Below, in pieces: positions 35,535-45,484 of a stretch of 64,000 nt of DNA. The position numbers and the translations under genes are program-made. How positions within the stretch are numbered: position 1 is the stretch's first letter; every line of letters starts with the position of its first letter. The stretch is from positions 186,001-250,000 of the forward strand of contig NZ_QLTT01000013.1 of assembly GCF_003269295.1 (NCBI RefSeq), given 5' to 3'. The DNA is from Lentzea atacamensis (lineage in GTDB: Bacteria; Actinomycetota; Actinomycetes; Mycobacteriales; Pseudonocardiaceae). The notes below the pieces were generated by a model that was given only the letters and a program-made list of their open reading frames with translations, ran no database searches and was not told where the DNA came from.

Positions 35535-37072
35535 GGACGCCTCCAGTGCCTTCCGGTCCTGGCGGTCATCGCGTCCGCCGACGGCGGACCCCAGGTGCCT
35601 GCCTTGTACTTCTCGAGCGCCGGTTCGTCCTTGCGGGCCCAGAAGTCGAGAATCGGGTCGAGGATCTCCCAGGAGAGCTCGACCTCGTCGTTCTTCGGGA
35701 ACAGCGACGGCTCACCGAGCAGCACGTCCAGCAGCAGCCGCTCGTAGGCCTCCGGCGACGACTCGGTGAACGAGTGGCCGTAGCCGAAGTCCATCGTGAC
35801 GTCGCGGACCTCCATCGTGTTGCCCGGCACCTTCGAGCCGAACCGGATGGTCACGCCCTCGTCCGGCTGAACCCGGACCACGAGAGCGTTCTGGCCGAGC
35901 TCCTCGGTCGCGGTGTCGTCGAACGGCAGGTGCGGCGCCCGCTTGAACACGACGGCGACCTCGGTGACCCTGCGGCCCAGCCGCTTGCCGGTGCGCAGGT
36001 AGAACGGCACCCCGGCCCAGCGACGGGTGTTGATCTCGCACGTGATCGCGCCGAACGTCTCGGTCTTCGACTCGGGCGAGAAGCCGCCCTCCTCGAGCAG
36101 ACCGGGGACCTTCTGACCGCCCTGCCAGCCACCGGTGTACTGGCCGCGCGCGGTGGTCTCCTCGAACGGCTCCGCCGGACGCGTCGCCGAGAGGATCTTC
36201 ACCTTCTCCGCCCGCAGGTCCGACGGCTTGAAGGAGACCGGCTCCTCCATCGCGATCAGCGCGAGCAGCTGCAGCAGGTGGTTCTGGATGACGTCCCGCG
36301 TCGCACCGATGCCGTCGTAGTACCCGGCGCGGCCACCGAGACCGATGTCCTCGGCCATGGTGATCTGCACGTGGTCGACGTAGTTCGAGTTCCAGATGGG
36401 TTCGTACAGCTGGTTCGCGAACCGCAGCGCCAGGATGTTCTGCACGGTCTCCTTGCCGAGGTAGTGGTCGATGCGGAACACCGACTCCTCGGGGAAGACC
36501 TCGTTGACCGTGCGGTTGAGCTCCTTGGCCGACTTCAGGTCGTGGCCGAACGGCTTCTCGATGACGACCCGGCGCCACTGGTCGGGAGCCGTCTGGGCGA
36601 GACCCGCGCGCTTGAGCTGGTTGATCACGGTCGGGAACGCTCCCGGCGGGATCGACAGGTAGAACGCGTGGTTTCCGCCCGTGCCGCGCTCGGCGTCCAG
36701 CGCCGCCAGGCACGAAGCCAGGTTGTCGAACGCCTGGTCGTCGTCGAACGTGCCCTGCACGAACCGGATGCCCTCGGCGAGCTGGGACCAGACGTGCTCG
36801 TTGAACGGCGTGCGGGCGTGCTCCTTCACCGCGTCGTGCACGACCTCCATGAAGTCCTGGTCGGCCCAGTCGCGGCGGGCGAAGCCGACGAGACCGAAGC
36901 CCGGTGGCAGCAGACCGCGGTTCGCGAGGTCGTAGATCGCGGGCATCAGCTTCTTGCGCGACAGGTCACCGGTGACACCGAAGATGACCAGCGCGCTGGG
37001 TCCCGCGATGCGGGGCAGGCGCTTGTCACGCGCGTCCCGCAGCGGGTTGCGCCACTTGTCGGATGTGGTCAC
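35531..37072 (-). CDS. zwf: Glucose-6-phosphate 1-dehydrogenase
   Basis: It oxidises glucose 6-phosphate to the lactone with NADP. The 513-aa protein has the nucleotide site VIFGVTGDLSRKKL, the catalytic RIDHYLGKETVQN (His near 210) and the conserved EKPFGHD. The GTG at 37072 overlaps the pgi stop by 4 nt. opcA and pgl follow in the same overlapping manner, which gives Zwf, its assembly factor and the lactonase in one transcript. Confidence 0.96.
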   Translation of the reverse strand: MTTSDKWRNPLRDARDKRLPRIAGPSALVIFGVTGDLSRKKLMPAIYDLANRGLLPPGFGLVGFARRDWADQDFMEVVHDAVKEHARTPFNEHVWSQLAEGIRFVQGTFDDDQAFDNLASCLAALDAERGTGGNHAFYLSIPPGAFPTVINQLKRAGLAQTAPDQWRRVVIEKPFGHDLKSAKELNRTVNEVFPEESVFRIDHYLGKETVQNILALRFANQLYEPIWNSNYVDHVQITMAEDIGLGGRAGYYDGIGATRDVIQNHLLQLLALIAMEEPVSFKPSDLRAEKVKILSATRPAEPFEETTARGQYTGGWQGGQKVPGLLEEGGFSPESKTETFGAITCEINTRRWAGVPFYLRTGKRLGRRVTEVAVVFKRAPHLPFDDTATEELGQNALVVRVQPDEGVTIRFGSKVPGNTMEVRDVTMDFGYGHSFTESSPEAYERLLLDVLLGEPSLFPKNDEVELSWEILDPILDFWARKDEPALEKYKAGTWGPPSADAMTARTGRHWRRP

Positions 37073-38673
37073 GAGCCGTCCTCCTGGACTGCCTCGACGA
37101 GCTGGGCCAGACCCGCGATGCGGTCCTGCAGGTGCAGCCGCAGCACGGGGCGACCGTGTTCGGCCAGCACCTGACCGTCGCCGAGCGCCTGCGCGAGCTG
37201 CAGCTGCGCCAGCGTGTAGGGACGGCCGGGCACCTCCAGGTCGTCGCCGGACTCGCCGGTGATCTGGATGAACACGCCGTTCTGATGACCGCCCTTGTGG
37301 TACTGGCCGGTCGAGTGCAGGAAGCGCGGGCCCCAGCCGAACGTGGTCTGCAGGTGCGTCCGCTTCGCGATCTCCGCGCGGAGCAACGCGAACGACGCGT
37401 CGTCGATCCTGTCCAGGTACGCCTGAACGGAGATGTAGCCGTGGTCGGGCGCCACCTCGACCAGCGCCGCAAGCGCTTCCGCGACGGTGTTGACCTTGCG
37501 CGGCGCCCAGTCGGTGCCGTGGCCCTCGACCGGACCGTCCACGAAGGACGGCGTGGTGGCCGACACCGCGGGGGCGTCGAGCAGCGCGCGAGCGGCCTTC
37601 TTGGCGGCCTCGACGTCGGGCTGGTCGAACGGGTTGATGCCGAGGACCTTGCCGACGAGCGCGGTCGCGTACTCCCACAGCAGGAACTGCGCGCCGAGCG
37701 GACCCTCGACGGCGACGTTGGCCGACCCGGTGGCCGGGCCGATCGCGACGGTCGTGGCGTCCGAACGCGCGTTCACGAAGCCTTCGGCACCGGGACCCTC
37801 GACGACGACCGGCAGCAGGCCGGTGCCGTTCTTGCCGGTCGACTCGGCGATCAGCTGCTCCGCCCAGTCACCGAACCCGACGATGCCGGAACCGGTGTCG
37901 GCGAACACGATCTTCTCCGCGCCGTGCGCGTGCGCGGCACCGAAGATCGCGGCCAGCACGACCGCCGGGTTCTCGACCGAGTCCTGCGCCAGGACCTTGG
38001 CCTCCTCGGCCGCGTCGTCGAGCAGCGACTCGACGTCGGCACCGGCGAGGTAGGACGGCACCAGACCGAACGCGGTCAGCGCCGAGTAGCGGCCACCCAC
38101 GTTCGGGTCGGCCAGGAACACCTTGCGGTAGCCCGCTTCCTCGGACGCCTTCTGCAACGGCGAACCGGGGTCGGTGACCACCACGATGCGCGACGCGGCG
38201 TCGATGCCCGCGTCCGCGAAAGCCTTCTCGAAGATGCGCCGGTGGCTGTCGGTCTCGACGGTGCCACCGGACTTGGACGACACCACGATCACCGTGCGCT
38301 CGAGATCGCCCGCCAGCGCGTCGGCGACCTGGGCGGGATCGGTGGTGTCCAGCACGATCAGCGGGACGTTCTGCGTCCGCGTGATCACCTCGGGGGCCAG
38401 CGACGAACCGCCCATGCCGGCGAGTACGACGCGGTCCACGCCCTCGGCGTGCAGTTCCTCGCGCAGAGCCTTGAGCTCGGGGAGCAGCGAGCGGGACGTC
38501 TCGTGCAACGTCGTCCACGAGAGGCGGATGCTCGCCTCGGACTCGGCTTCCGGCCCCCACAGGGTCGGGTCCTGCGCGGTCAGCTTGCTCGGCACCGAAT
38601 CCGCGACCAGGTCAGCAGCGATGGTGCTGACCTGGTCGGCGTTCGGTGACCTCACGATGTCGACGGAGGTCAC
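37069..38673 (-). CDS. pgi: Glucose-6-phosphate isomerase
   Basis: It interconverts glucose 6-phosphate and fructose 6-phosphate. The 534-aa protein has a sugar-isomerase domain with GMGGSSLAPEV, SSKSGGTVET and the C-terminal FGWGPRFLHSTGQYHKGG, typical of the bacterial Pgi found within actinobacterial pentose phosphate operons. It begins at a GTG, 7 nt after the tal stop, and overlaps zwf. Having pgi here lets fructose 6-phosphate from tal and tkt return to the oxidative branch. Confidence 0.9.
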   Translation of the reverse strand: MTSVDIVRSPNADQVSTIAADLVADSVPSKLTAQDPTLWGPEAESEASIRLSWTTLHETSRSLLPELKALREELHAEGVDRVVLAGMGGSSLAPEVITRTQNVPLIVLDTTDPAQVADALAGDLERTVIVVSSKSGGTVETDSHRRIFEKAFADAGIDAASRIVVVTDPGSPLQKASEEAGYRKVFLADPNVGGRYSALTAFGLVPSYLAGADVESLLDDAAEEAKVLAQDSVENPAVVLAAIFGAAHAHGAEKIVFADTGSGIVGFGDWAEQLIAESTGKNGTGLLPVVVEGPGAEGFVNARSDATTVAIGPATGSANVAVEGPLGAQFLLWEYATALVGKVLGINPFDQPDVEAAKKAARALLDAPAVSATTPSFVDGPVEGHGTDWAPRKVNTVAEALAALVEVAPDHGYISVQAYLDRIDDASFALLRAEIAKRTHLQTTFGWGPRFLHSTGQYHKGGHQNGVFIQITGESGDDLEVPGRPYTLAQLQLAQALGDGQVLAEHGRPVLRLHLQDRIAGLAQLVEAVQEDGS

Positions 38674-38680
38674 TTGGTAA

Positions 38681-39793
38681 TCAGCCCTTCAGTTGAGCCA
38701 GTTGGTTCGTCACCGTCTCGAGCAACTCTTCCCAGGACTTCTCGAACTTCTCGACACCCTCGGTCTCGAGGACCTTGAACACGTCCTCGATGTCGATTCC
38801 CGCGGCGGCGAGCTGGTCGAACACCTCCTGGCCCTCAGCGGCGCGTCCGGTGACCGTGTCACCGGCGATCTTGCCGCCATCGGCGACGGCCTGCAGCGTC
38901 TTCTCCGGCATCGTGTTCACGACGTCGTGCACGACGAGCTGGTCGACGTAGAGGGTCGGGGAGTAGCTCGGGTCCTTCACGCCGGTCGACGCCCACAGCG
39001 GCCGCTGCGCGTTCGCGCCGTCCGCCTTGAGAGCCTCCCAGCGCTCACCCTGGAACGTCTTCTCGAACGCGCCGTAGGCGATCCACGCGTTGGCGAGAGC
39101 AGCCTTGCCGCGCAACGCCTTCGCCTCGTCCGTGCCGATCTTGTCGAGGCGCTTGTCGATCTCGGTGTCCACCCTGGACACGAAGAACGACGCCACCGAG
39201 TGGATCGAGCGCAGGTCGTGGCCGTTCGCCTTGGCCTGCTCGAGGCCCGCGATGTAGGCCTCCATGACCTTCTCGTAGCGCTCGACGGAGAAGATCAGCG
39301 TGACGTTGACGCTGATGCCCTCGGCGATCGTCCTGGTGATCGCGGGCAGGCCGGCCTCGGTGGCCGGGATCTTCACCAGCAGGTTCGGCCGGTCCACGGT
39401 CTTCCACAGGTCCTGCGCCTCGGCCACGGTCTTGTCCGTGTCGAAGGCCAGGCGCGGGTCGACCTCGATGGAGACGCGGCCGTCCACACCGTTCGTCGAG
39501 TTGTAGATGTCGCGGAACTTGTCGCAGGCGTTGCGCACGTCGGTCGTGGTGACCTCGCGGATGGTCGCCTCGGTGTCGGCACCCCGGTTGGCGAGCTCGC
39601 GGACCTGCTCGTCGTAGGACTCGCCCTTGGACAGCGCGCCCGCGAAGATCGTCGGGTTCGTCGTGACGCCGACGACGTTCCACTCGCGGATCAGCTCGTC
39701 CAGGTTGCCGCTGGTGAGCCGCTCACGCGACAGGTCGTCGAGCCAGATCGAGACCCCGGCGCCGGACAGTGCTTCCAGTTGCGGCTTGCTCAC
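38681..39793 (-). CDS. tal: Transaldolase
   Basis: It transfers a dihydroxyacetone unit between sugar phosphates in the non-oxidative branch. The 370-aa protein belongs to the longer type, with [14 protein letters not shown] near the N-terminus, [15 protein letters not shown] carrying the Schiff-base Lys (near 142) and [15 protein letters not shown]. The GTG at 39793 overlaps the tkt stop. The next gene, pgi, begins 7 nt later. Confidence 0.95.
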   Translation of the reverse strand: MSKPQLEALSGAGVSIWLDDLSRERLTSGNLDELIREWNVVGVTTNPTIFAGALSKGESYDEQVRELANRGADTEATIREVTTTDVRNACDKFRDIYNSTNGVDGRVSIEVDPRLAFDTDKTVAEAQDLWKTVDRPNLLVKIPATEAGLPAITRTIAEGISVNVTLIFSVERYEKVMEAYIAGLEQAKANGHDLRSIHSVASFFVSRVDTEIDKRLDKIGTDEAKALRGKAALANAWIAYGAFEKTFQGERWEALKADGANAQRPLWASTGVKDPSYSPTLYVDQLVVHDVVNTMPEKTLQAVADGGKIAGDTVTGRAAEGQEVFDQLAAAGIDIEDVFKVLETEGVEKFEKSWEELLETVTNQLAQLKG

Positions 39794-41880
39794 TTGTTAC
39801 CCCTCACTCGGTCAAGGGAACGGCGGGCGGCGGCGACGACGTTCTCCGTCGTGAAGCCGAACTCCTTGAACAACGTCTGGTAGTCGGCCGAGGCGCCGAA
39901 GTGCTCGATCGACACGATCTCGCCGGCGTCGCCGACGTAGCGGTACCACGGCTGTGCGATACCGGCTTCCACGGCGACGCGTGCCTTAACCGAGGACGGG
40001 ATGACCGACTCGCGGTAGTCGGCGTCCTGCTTCTCGAACCAGTCGATGGAAGGCATGGACACCACACGCACTGCAACGCCCTCGCCCTGCAGAACCTTCC
40101 CGGCCTCGGCCGCCATCTGCAGCTCAGAGCCGGTGCCGATGATCACGATCTCCGGGTTGTCGTCACCGAAGAGCACGTAACCACCGCGCTTCACGCCCTC
40201 GGCGGAGGTGCCCTCCAGCGTGGGGACGTTCTGGCGGGTCAGCGCGAGGCCGACCGGGCCGATCTGCTCGATCGTGGCCTTCCACGCGTACGCGGTCTCG
40301 TTCGCGTCACCGGGGCGGACGACCGCGAAGTCCGGGATCGCGCGCAGGGCCGCGAGGTGCTCGATCGGCTGGTGCGTCGGACCGTCCTCGCCCAGGCCGA
40401 TGGAGTCGTGCGTCCACACGTAGGTGACCGCCGCCTGCATGATCGCCGCGAGCCGCACGGACGGGCGCATGTAGTCGGAGAACACCAGGAAGGTGCCACC
40501 GAACGGGCGGGTCGGGCCGTGCAGCGCGATGCCGTTGAGGATCGCGCCCATCGCGTGCTCGCGGACACCGAAGTGCAGCGTGCGGCCGTACGGGCTGGTC
40601 TTCCACATGCCCGTGGAGATCGACTCCGGACCGAACGAGGGCTCGCCCTTGATCGTCGTCAGGTTCGACTCGGCCAGGTCGGCCGAACCGCCCCACAACT
40701 CGGGCAGCTTCTTCGCGAGCGCGTTGATGACCTCACCGGAGGCCTTGCGGGTCGCGACACCCTTGGCGTCCACCGGGTAGGTGGGCAGCTCGTCCGCCCA
40801 GCCCTCCGGCAGCTCACGGGCGACCAGGCGGTCCAGCAGCGCCTTGCGCTCCGGGTTCGCCGCCGCCCACGCGTCGAACGCGGGCTGCCACTGCGCCTTG
40901 GCGTGCTCACCGCGCTTGACGACCTCGCGGGCGTGCGCCAGCACCTCGTCGGCGACCTCGAAGGTCTGCTCGGGGTCGAAACCGAGGATCCGCTTGACCT
41001 CGGCGACCTCGTCGGCGCCCAGTGCGGCACCGTGCGCGGCACCGGTGTTCTGCTTGTTCGGCGCGGGGTAGCCGATGATCGTGCGCAGCAGGATGAACGA
41101 CGGCTTGTCGGTCACCGCCTTGGCGTTCTCGATCGCCTCGAGGATGCCCTTCACGTTCTCGCCGGACTCCACGACCTGGACGTGCCAGCCGTAGGCCTCG
41201 TAGCGCTTCGCGGTGTCCTCGGACAGCGCGATCGTGGTGTCGTCCTCGATCGAGATCTTGTTGTCGTCGTAGAAGACGACCAGGTTGCCGAGCTGCTGCG
41301 TGCCGGCCAGCGACGACGCCTCGGAGGTCACGCCCTCCTCGATGTCACCGTCGGAGGCGATCACGAAGATGTGGTGGTCGAACGGGCTCTGCCCCGGCGC
41401 GGCGTCCGGGTCGAACAGTCCGCGCTCGCGACGGGCGGCCATGGCCATGCCGACCGCGGAGGCGAGACCGGAGCCCAGCGGGCCCGTGGTGATCTCGACA
41501 CCGTTGGTGTGGCGGTACTCCGGGTGGCCGGGCGTCTTCGAGCCCCAGGTGCGCAGCGCCTTGAGGTCGTCGAGCTCCAGGCCGTAGCCGGAGAGGAACA
41601 GCTGGATGTACAGCGTCAGGCTGGAGTGGCCCGCCGAGAGCACGAACCGGTCGCGGCCGATCCAGTCCGCGTCGGCGGGGTCGTGCCGCATGGCGCGCTG
41701 GAACAGCGTGTACGCGAGCGGCGCGAGGCTCATCGCCGTGCCGGGGTGCCCGTTGCCGACCTTCTGCACGGCGTCCGCCGCCAGCACGCGGGCGGTGTCG
41801 ACGGCGCGCTTGTCCAGCTCCGTCCAGTCGTCGGGCAGATCGGCCTTCGTGAGCCGGGTGATGTCGTCGGTGACGGTCAC
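39790..41880 (-). CDS. tkt: Transketolase
   Basis: It moves two-carbon units using thiamine diphosphate and Mg. The 696-aa protein has the N-terminal [17 protein letters not shown], the cofactor-binding [18 protein letters not shown] and the central [12 protein letters not shown] with the proton-relay Glu. The GTG start at 41880 has GGAG about 10 nt upstream. It is the first gene of the operon; the 243-bp region between it and ctaB holds the divergent promoters. Tal follows with a GTGA overlap. Confidence 0.95.
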   Translation of the reverse strand: MTVTDDITRLTKADLPDDWTELDKRAVDTARVLAADAVQKVGNGHPGTAMSLAPLAYTLFQRAMRHDPADADWIGRDRFVLSAGHSSLTLYIQLFLSGYGLELDDLKALRTWGSKTPGHPEYRHTNGVEITTGPLGSGLASAVGMAMAARRERGLFDPDAAPGQSPFDHHIFVIASDGDIEEGVTSEASSLAGTQQLGNLVVFYDDNKISIEDDTTIALSEDTAKRYEAYGWHVQVVESGENVKGILEAIENAKAVTDKPSFILLRTIIGYPAPNKQNTGAAHGAALGADEVAEVKRILGFDPEQTFEVADEVLAHAREVVKRGEHAKAQWQPAFDAWAAANPERKALLDRLVARELPEGWADELPTYPVDAKGVATRKASGEVINALAKKLPELWGGSADLAESNLTTIKGEPSFGPESISTGMWKTSPYGRTLHFGVREHAMGAILNGIALHGPTRPFGGTFLVFSDYMRPSVRLAAIMQAAVTYVWTHDSIGLGEDGPTHQPIEHLAALRAIPDFAVVRPGDANETAYAWKATIEQIGPVGLALTRQNVPTLEGTSAEGVKRGGYVLFGDDNPEIVIIGTGSELQMAAEAGKVLQGEGVAVRVVSMPSIDWFEKQDADYRESVIPSSVKARVAVEAGIAQPWYRYVGDAGEIVSIEHFGASADYQTLFKEFGFTTENVVAAARRSLDRVRGNK

Positions 41881-42123
41881 GGACTTACAGCTCCACTCTT
41901 GTCGCTAGGGCGGGCAGGCTTGATCGATCCCGAACGGCCTGACCCGCGTCTCTCCCTCGTCCTGCGGCCAGCCTAGTCCTGAGATATCCGGATGTTGCTC
42001 TGAAAGGTCTCAGGCGGGTGTGTGCCGGGGCACACCAGCACCCGAACGGGCTGTGAATTCTTTGCGCGGTTACCATCAGTCGCTGGATTTCACACCTGTC
42101 TCGACACGAGGAGCGTCCCCGCG

Positions 42124-43044
42124 ATGAGTGCCGTCCTCGAGGCGCCCCGGTCGCCTCGCCAGGTCGTGGGCGCCTACGTGGCGCTGACCAAGCCGCGGGT
42201 CATCGAGCTCCTGCTGATCACCACGATCCCCGCGATGCTGCTCGCCCAGCACGGCCTCCCGCCGCTGTGGCTGATCGCCTGCACGCTCACCGGCGGCACC
42301 CTCGCCGCGGGGTCGGCAAATGCCCTCAACTGCTTCGTCGACGCCGACATCGACTCGGTCATGAAGCGGACGACGGCCCGCCCGCTCGCGCAGAACACCA
42401 TCCCGCCGCGCAACGCCCTGATCTTCGGCATCGTGCTCGGCGTCGTCTCGTTCGCGTTCCTCTGGATCTTCGTCAACCTGATGTCGGCCGCGTTCGCCGT
42501 GGCGACGATCCTCTTCTACATCTTCGTCTACACCCTGGTGCTCAAGCGCCGCACCTCCCAGAACATCATCTGGGGCGGCATGGCGGGGTGCATGCCGGTG
42601 ATCATCGGCTGGAGCGCGGTGACGGGCACCGTCGAGTGGCCGGCACTGGTCATGTTCGGCGTCATCTTCTTCTGGACTCCGCCGCACACCTGGGCCCTCG
42701 CGATGAAGTTCAAGGAGGACTACGCCCGAGCAGGTGTGCCGATGCTGCCGGTGGTGGCCACAGCTCAGCAGGTGACGCGGCAGATCGTGATCTACAGCTG
42801 GATCACCGTCGTCTGCACGCTCGCTCTCGCTCCCGTCACCTCGTGGATCTACGTGGCCGTGGCGGCGCTGTCCGGCGTGTGGTTCGCCGTCTTCGCGCAC
42901 AAGCTGCACAACGTCGTGCGCCGTGGCGGGTCCACGAACACCATGAAGTTCTTCCACATGTCGAACCTCTACCTGATGCTCGTGTTCTGCGGTCTCGCCG
43001 TGGACGCCGTGGTCGGGTTGCCGGTGCTGGGCTGGCCGTTCTAG
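42124..43044 (+). CDS. ctaB: Protoheme IX farnesyltransferase (heme O synthase)
   Basis: It adds a farnesyl group to heme B for cytochrome oxidase. The 306-aa membrane protein has about nine TM segments. It also has the prenyltransferase Asp motifs [15 protein letters not shown] and [13 protein letters not shown]. It starts at ATG 42124; a longer in-frame extension lies over the promoter region. It is divergent from tkt and followed 22 nt later by the CHAT-like gene, possibly on the same transcript. Confidence 0.94.
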   Translation: MSAVLEAPRSPRQVVGAYVALTKPRVIELLLITTIPAMLLAQHGLPPLWLIACTLTGGTLAAGSANALNCFVDADIDSVMKRTTARPLAQNTIPPRNALIFGIVLGVVSFAFLWIFVNLMSAAFAVATILFYIFVYTLVLKRRTSQNIIWGGMAGCMPVIIGWSAVTGTVEWPALVMFGVIFFWTPPHTWALAMKFKEDYARAGVPMLPVVATAQQVTRQIVIYSWITVVCTLALAPVTSWIYVAVAALSGVWFAVFAHKLHNVVRRGGSTNTMKFFHMSNLYLMLVFCGLAVDAVVGLPVLGWPF

Positions 43045-43066
43045 CTGCACCTCCAGGCGTACGGCT

Positions 43067-45064
43067 GTGGCGCCCGTTGAGTTCACCGTCTCCGGCGGCG
43101 AAGGCACGCCGCTGGAGTTCGTCGCCGCGCTCGTCGCCGCGAAGTCGCTGCTGGTCGTGACAGATCCCGGCGGGTGGGCGCAGGTCAGCCGGGGTCTCGC
43201 CGTCGGGCGCACGGCGTCCACCGCGGTCACCACGCGGGTGCGGGTGCTGCGGCTCGCCGTGGTCGATCTCCGGCACTTCCCGTCCGCGGAGTCGCTGCCG
43301 CCGATCACGGACGTCCCCGGCGACGTGGTGGCGCTGCACGACACGCGCTCGTGGGACACGGCTCCGGTCGTGCGGGCGTTGCGCGGCCTGGGGCGGCCCG
43401 TCGTGCTGTTCACCGCGGTGCACACGTCGGTGCCCGGTGTGGACCCCGCTTCGGTGCTGATCGGGTGGAGCGCGCCGCACGTCGTGATCGCCGAGCCGCT
43501 CGGTACCGGTGAGGGCAGCGTCGAGGACGCCCTGTGGCAGTTCCGCGAACTGGAGCGCCGCCGTCAGGTCCGCTTCACCGCTCTGCCGCAGCCGCCCCCG
43601 CCCGATGACCGCCCGGTCACCGTGATGGTCGCTCTGCCCGGTGCCACCGAGGGCATCGCCGGGGCGTTGCGGCCCGGCGCGGACTACGAGGTGTGGGTGC
43701 ACGTCGGGGAGCACGCGGCGCCGTTGCCCGGCGATCTGGAGCTGCGGGCCGTGCTCGGCATGAACGGGCGCGAGGTGTTGTCCGAGTGGTTCGTGCTGCC
43801 CGCGGAGGGGCCCGGTCCGTGGGTGAGCTTTCCGGTCACCACGCCTTACGCGTCGGTGCCGTGGACCGGTGAGCTGGTCATCTACTCCGGTGTGGTGCCG
43901 GTGCACGTGCAGCAGGTCGTGCTGCCGGTCGGGGCGGGCGAGTCCCGTGCGCGGCTGAGGTTCCGGCTGTCGCGGACGTTCGCGGATCTCGAGCCGCTGT
44001 CGTCGCGGGTGGCGTCCGTGCTGGTGCTCGGCGAGCGGGCGCTGGTGGCGTCCGGCGGCCTGCCGTCGTGGACCAGCCTGGACCTCGGCGACCTGCCTCG
44101 TTCGCTGCCCGCGCTGTCGGGGCTGGATCCCTGGTACGGCAAGGACTTCCCGTCGTTCTGCGCCGATCTCGCCGTGCTCGCCCGGCAGGGGTCGGCGATG
44201 TACTCGCGGCTGTTCGGCTCCAGCGCGCTGGCGGATCGGATCCGGCGGCTGGCACGGGCGGGCGGCCGTCCGGCCGGGCTGATGATCGCCGAGGTGGTCC
44301 CGGGTCCGGTGCCGTGGCCGTTGATCTACGACCTGCCGTTCACCGATGGCCCGTATCGGCTGTGCGCGTCCGTGGGGCAGTTCGGGCCGTTCGGGGCCGG
44401 GGGAGAGGTGCCCGCGCACTGCCCGGTGTCGGATCACAGCGGGAACGTGTTGTGCCCCTTCGGTTTCTGGGGCCTGTCGAGCGTGCTGGAGCAGCCGGCC
44501 GGGCCGCTGGTCGCGGGCATCTCGGCGCGGCCGCGGCCGTTCGAGGTGTCGATGGCGGTCGACGCCGGCATGGACCGGTCGCTGACCGAGCGGCACGTGA
44601 CCGAGCTGATGTCGATGCTTGCGCCCGAGGCCGTGTCATCGGCCTATGTCAGCCCGTCGGAGCTGGGCCTGGCGTTGGCCGACGAGTCGATGGACGTCGT
44701 GCACCTGCACTTCCGCGAAGGGTTCCTCGACGCGGAGGAGATCGAACGCTGGGACCGCGAAGGCGTGTGGCCGCGCCCGCACTGGCCGTCGCGCAAGCCG
44801 CTGGTGGTGGGGACGTCGCCGATGGCAGGCCTGGTGCGAGCGTTCGCGGAGGGCGGCGCGTCCGGCGTGATCAGCCCGGAAGCCGCCGTGCCGCACGACA
44901 TGGCCGGGTGGGTGACCGGCATGGTGCTGGCGCGGCTCGCGGCGGGGTTCAGCGCGGGCGCCGCGCTGCGGCTGACGCGCTGGGAGATGATCAGCCGCGG
45001 CAACGTGACGGGGCTCGCCTACACCCTGCACGGCGGTGCGGACCTGCGACTGCGTCTCGGGTAG
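43067..45064 (+). CDS. CHAT-like protein lacking the usual His/Cys dyad
   Basis: The 665-aa protein resembles CHAT-domain proteins in its second half: RLFGSSALADRIRRL (381-395), CPFGFWGLSSVLEQP (463-477) and a terminal helix region with VTGMVLARLAAGFSAGAALR. In CHAT proteases a His (often CHG or HGH) and a Cys near the end of the next strand form the dyad. Here the matching places read VVHLHFREG (544-552) and PLVVGTSPMAG (578-588), so neither the canonical His environment nor the Cys is obvious. Residues 185-300 form a beta-rich N-terminal domain. It is 22 nt after ctaB. A non-catalytic or diverged role is likely; the assignment is inferred from motifs. Confidence 0.5.
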   Translation: MAPVEFTVSGGEGTPLEFVAALVAAKSLLVVTDPGGWAQVSRGLAVGRTASTAVTTRVRVLRLAVVDLRHFPSAESLPPITDVPGDVVALHDTRSWDTAPVVRALRGLGRPVVLFTAVHTSVPGVDPASVLIGWSAPHVVIAEPLGTGEGSVEDALWQFRELERRRQVRFTALPQPPPPDDRPVTVMVALPGATEGIAGALRPGADYEVWVHVGEHAAPLPGDLELRAVLGMNGREVLSEWFVLPAEGPGPWVSFPVTTPYASVPWTGELVIYSGVVPVHVQQVVLPVGAGESRARLRFRLSRTFADLEPLSSRVASVLVLGERALVASGGLPSWTSLDLGDLPRSLPALSGLDPWYGKDFPSFCADLAVLARQGSAMYSRLFGSSALADRIRRLARAGGRPAGLMIAEVVPGPVPWPLIYDLPFTDGPYRLCASVGQFGPFGAGGEVPAHCPVSDHSGNVLCPFGFWGLSSVLEQPAGPLVAGISARPRPFEVSMAVDAGMDRSLTERHVTELMSMLAPEAVSSAYVSPSELGLALADESMDVVHLHFREGFLDAEEIERWDREGVWPRPHWPSRKPLVVGTSPMAGLVRAFAEGGASGVISPEAAVPHDMAGWVTGMVLARLAAGFSAGAALRLTRWEMISRGNVTGLAYTLHGGADLRLRLG

Positions 45065-45151
45065 AAGAATTTCGGCGGGACGTGTCGGATCGGGGCCGCC
45101 GCGTTCGTAGCAGGGGTGAGACACACACCCGACCAGCTGGAGATGATCCCG

Positions 45152-45484
45152 ATGGCGCAGTACCTCTTCAACGTCCTGCACGACTCGTCCGAGCTCGCCA
45201 CGGACGAGGAGATGACGGCGATCCGGGCCTTCAACAAGCAGATCCAGGCCGACGGCCACTGGGTCTTCGCGGGTGGTCTCGCGGGCCCCGACACGTCCAC
45301 CGTCGTCGACGGCAGGCACTCCGAGCCGGTCTACACCGACGGCCCCTACCTGGAGTCGAAGGAGTTCATCATCGGCTTCTGGATCATCGAGGCCGCCGAC
45401 CTCGACGTGGCGCTGAAGCTCGCCTCCCAGGCCTCCCTGCACTGCAACCGCAGGGTCGAGGTCCGGCCGGTCCTGTCCGCATGA
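45152..45484 (+). CDS. YCII-related (DGPF) domain protein
   Basis: The 110-aa protein has the ferredoxin-like YCII/DGPF fold, with TDGPYLESKEFIIGFWIIEA (DGPF motif near 74) and NVLHDSSELATDEEM at the start. Proteins of this type are commonly encoded next to ECF42 sigma factors. The ATG at 45152 has GGAG 9 nt upstream. Its stop overlaps the sigma gene's ATG (ATGA), so the two are coupled. Its function is not fixed; a sensing or regulatory role with the sigma factor is likely. Confidence 0.85.
   Translation: MAQYLFNVLHDSSELATDEEMTAIRAFNKQIQADGHWVFAGGLAGPDTSTVVDGRHSEPVYTDGPYLESKEFIIGFWIIEAADLDVALKLASQASLHCNRRVEVRPVLSA

Noticed and set aside
36954-37262. Plus-strand open frame between zwf and pgi
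   Set aside because: It overlaps both genes on the other strand and lacks start signals or motifs.
39769-41976. A 735-codon plus-strand open frame opposite tkt
   Set aside because: It is an antisense shadow of transketolase, with no domain or start signal.
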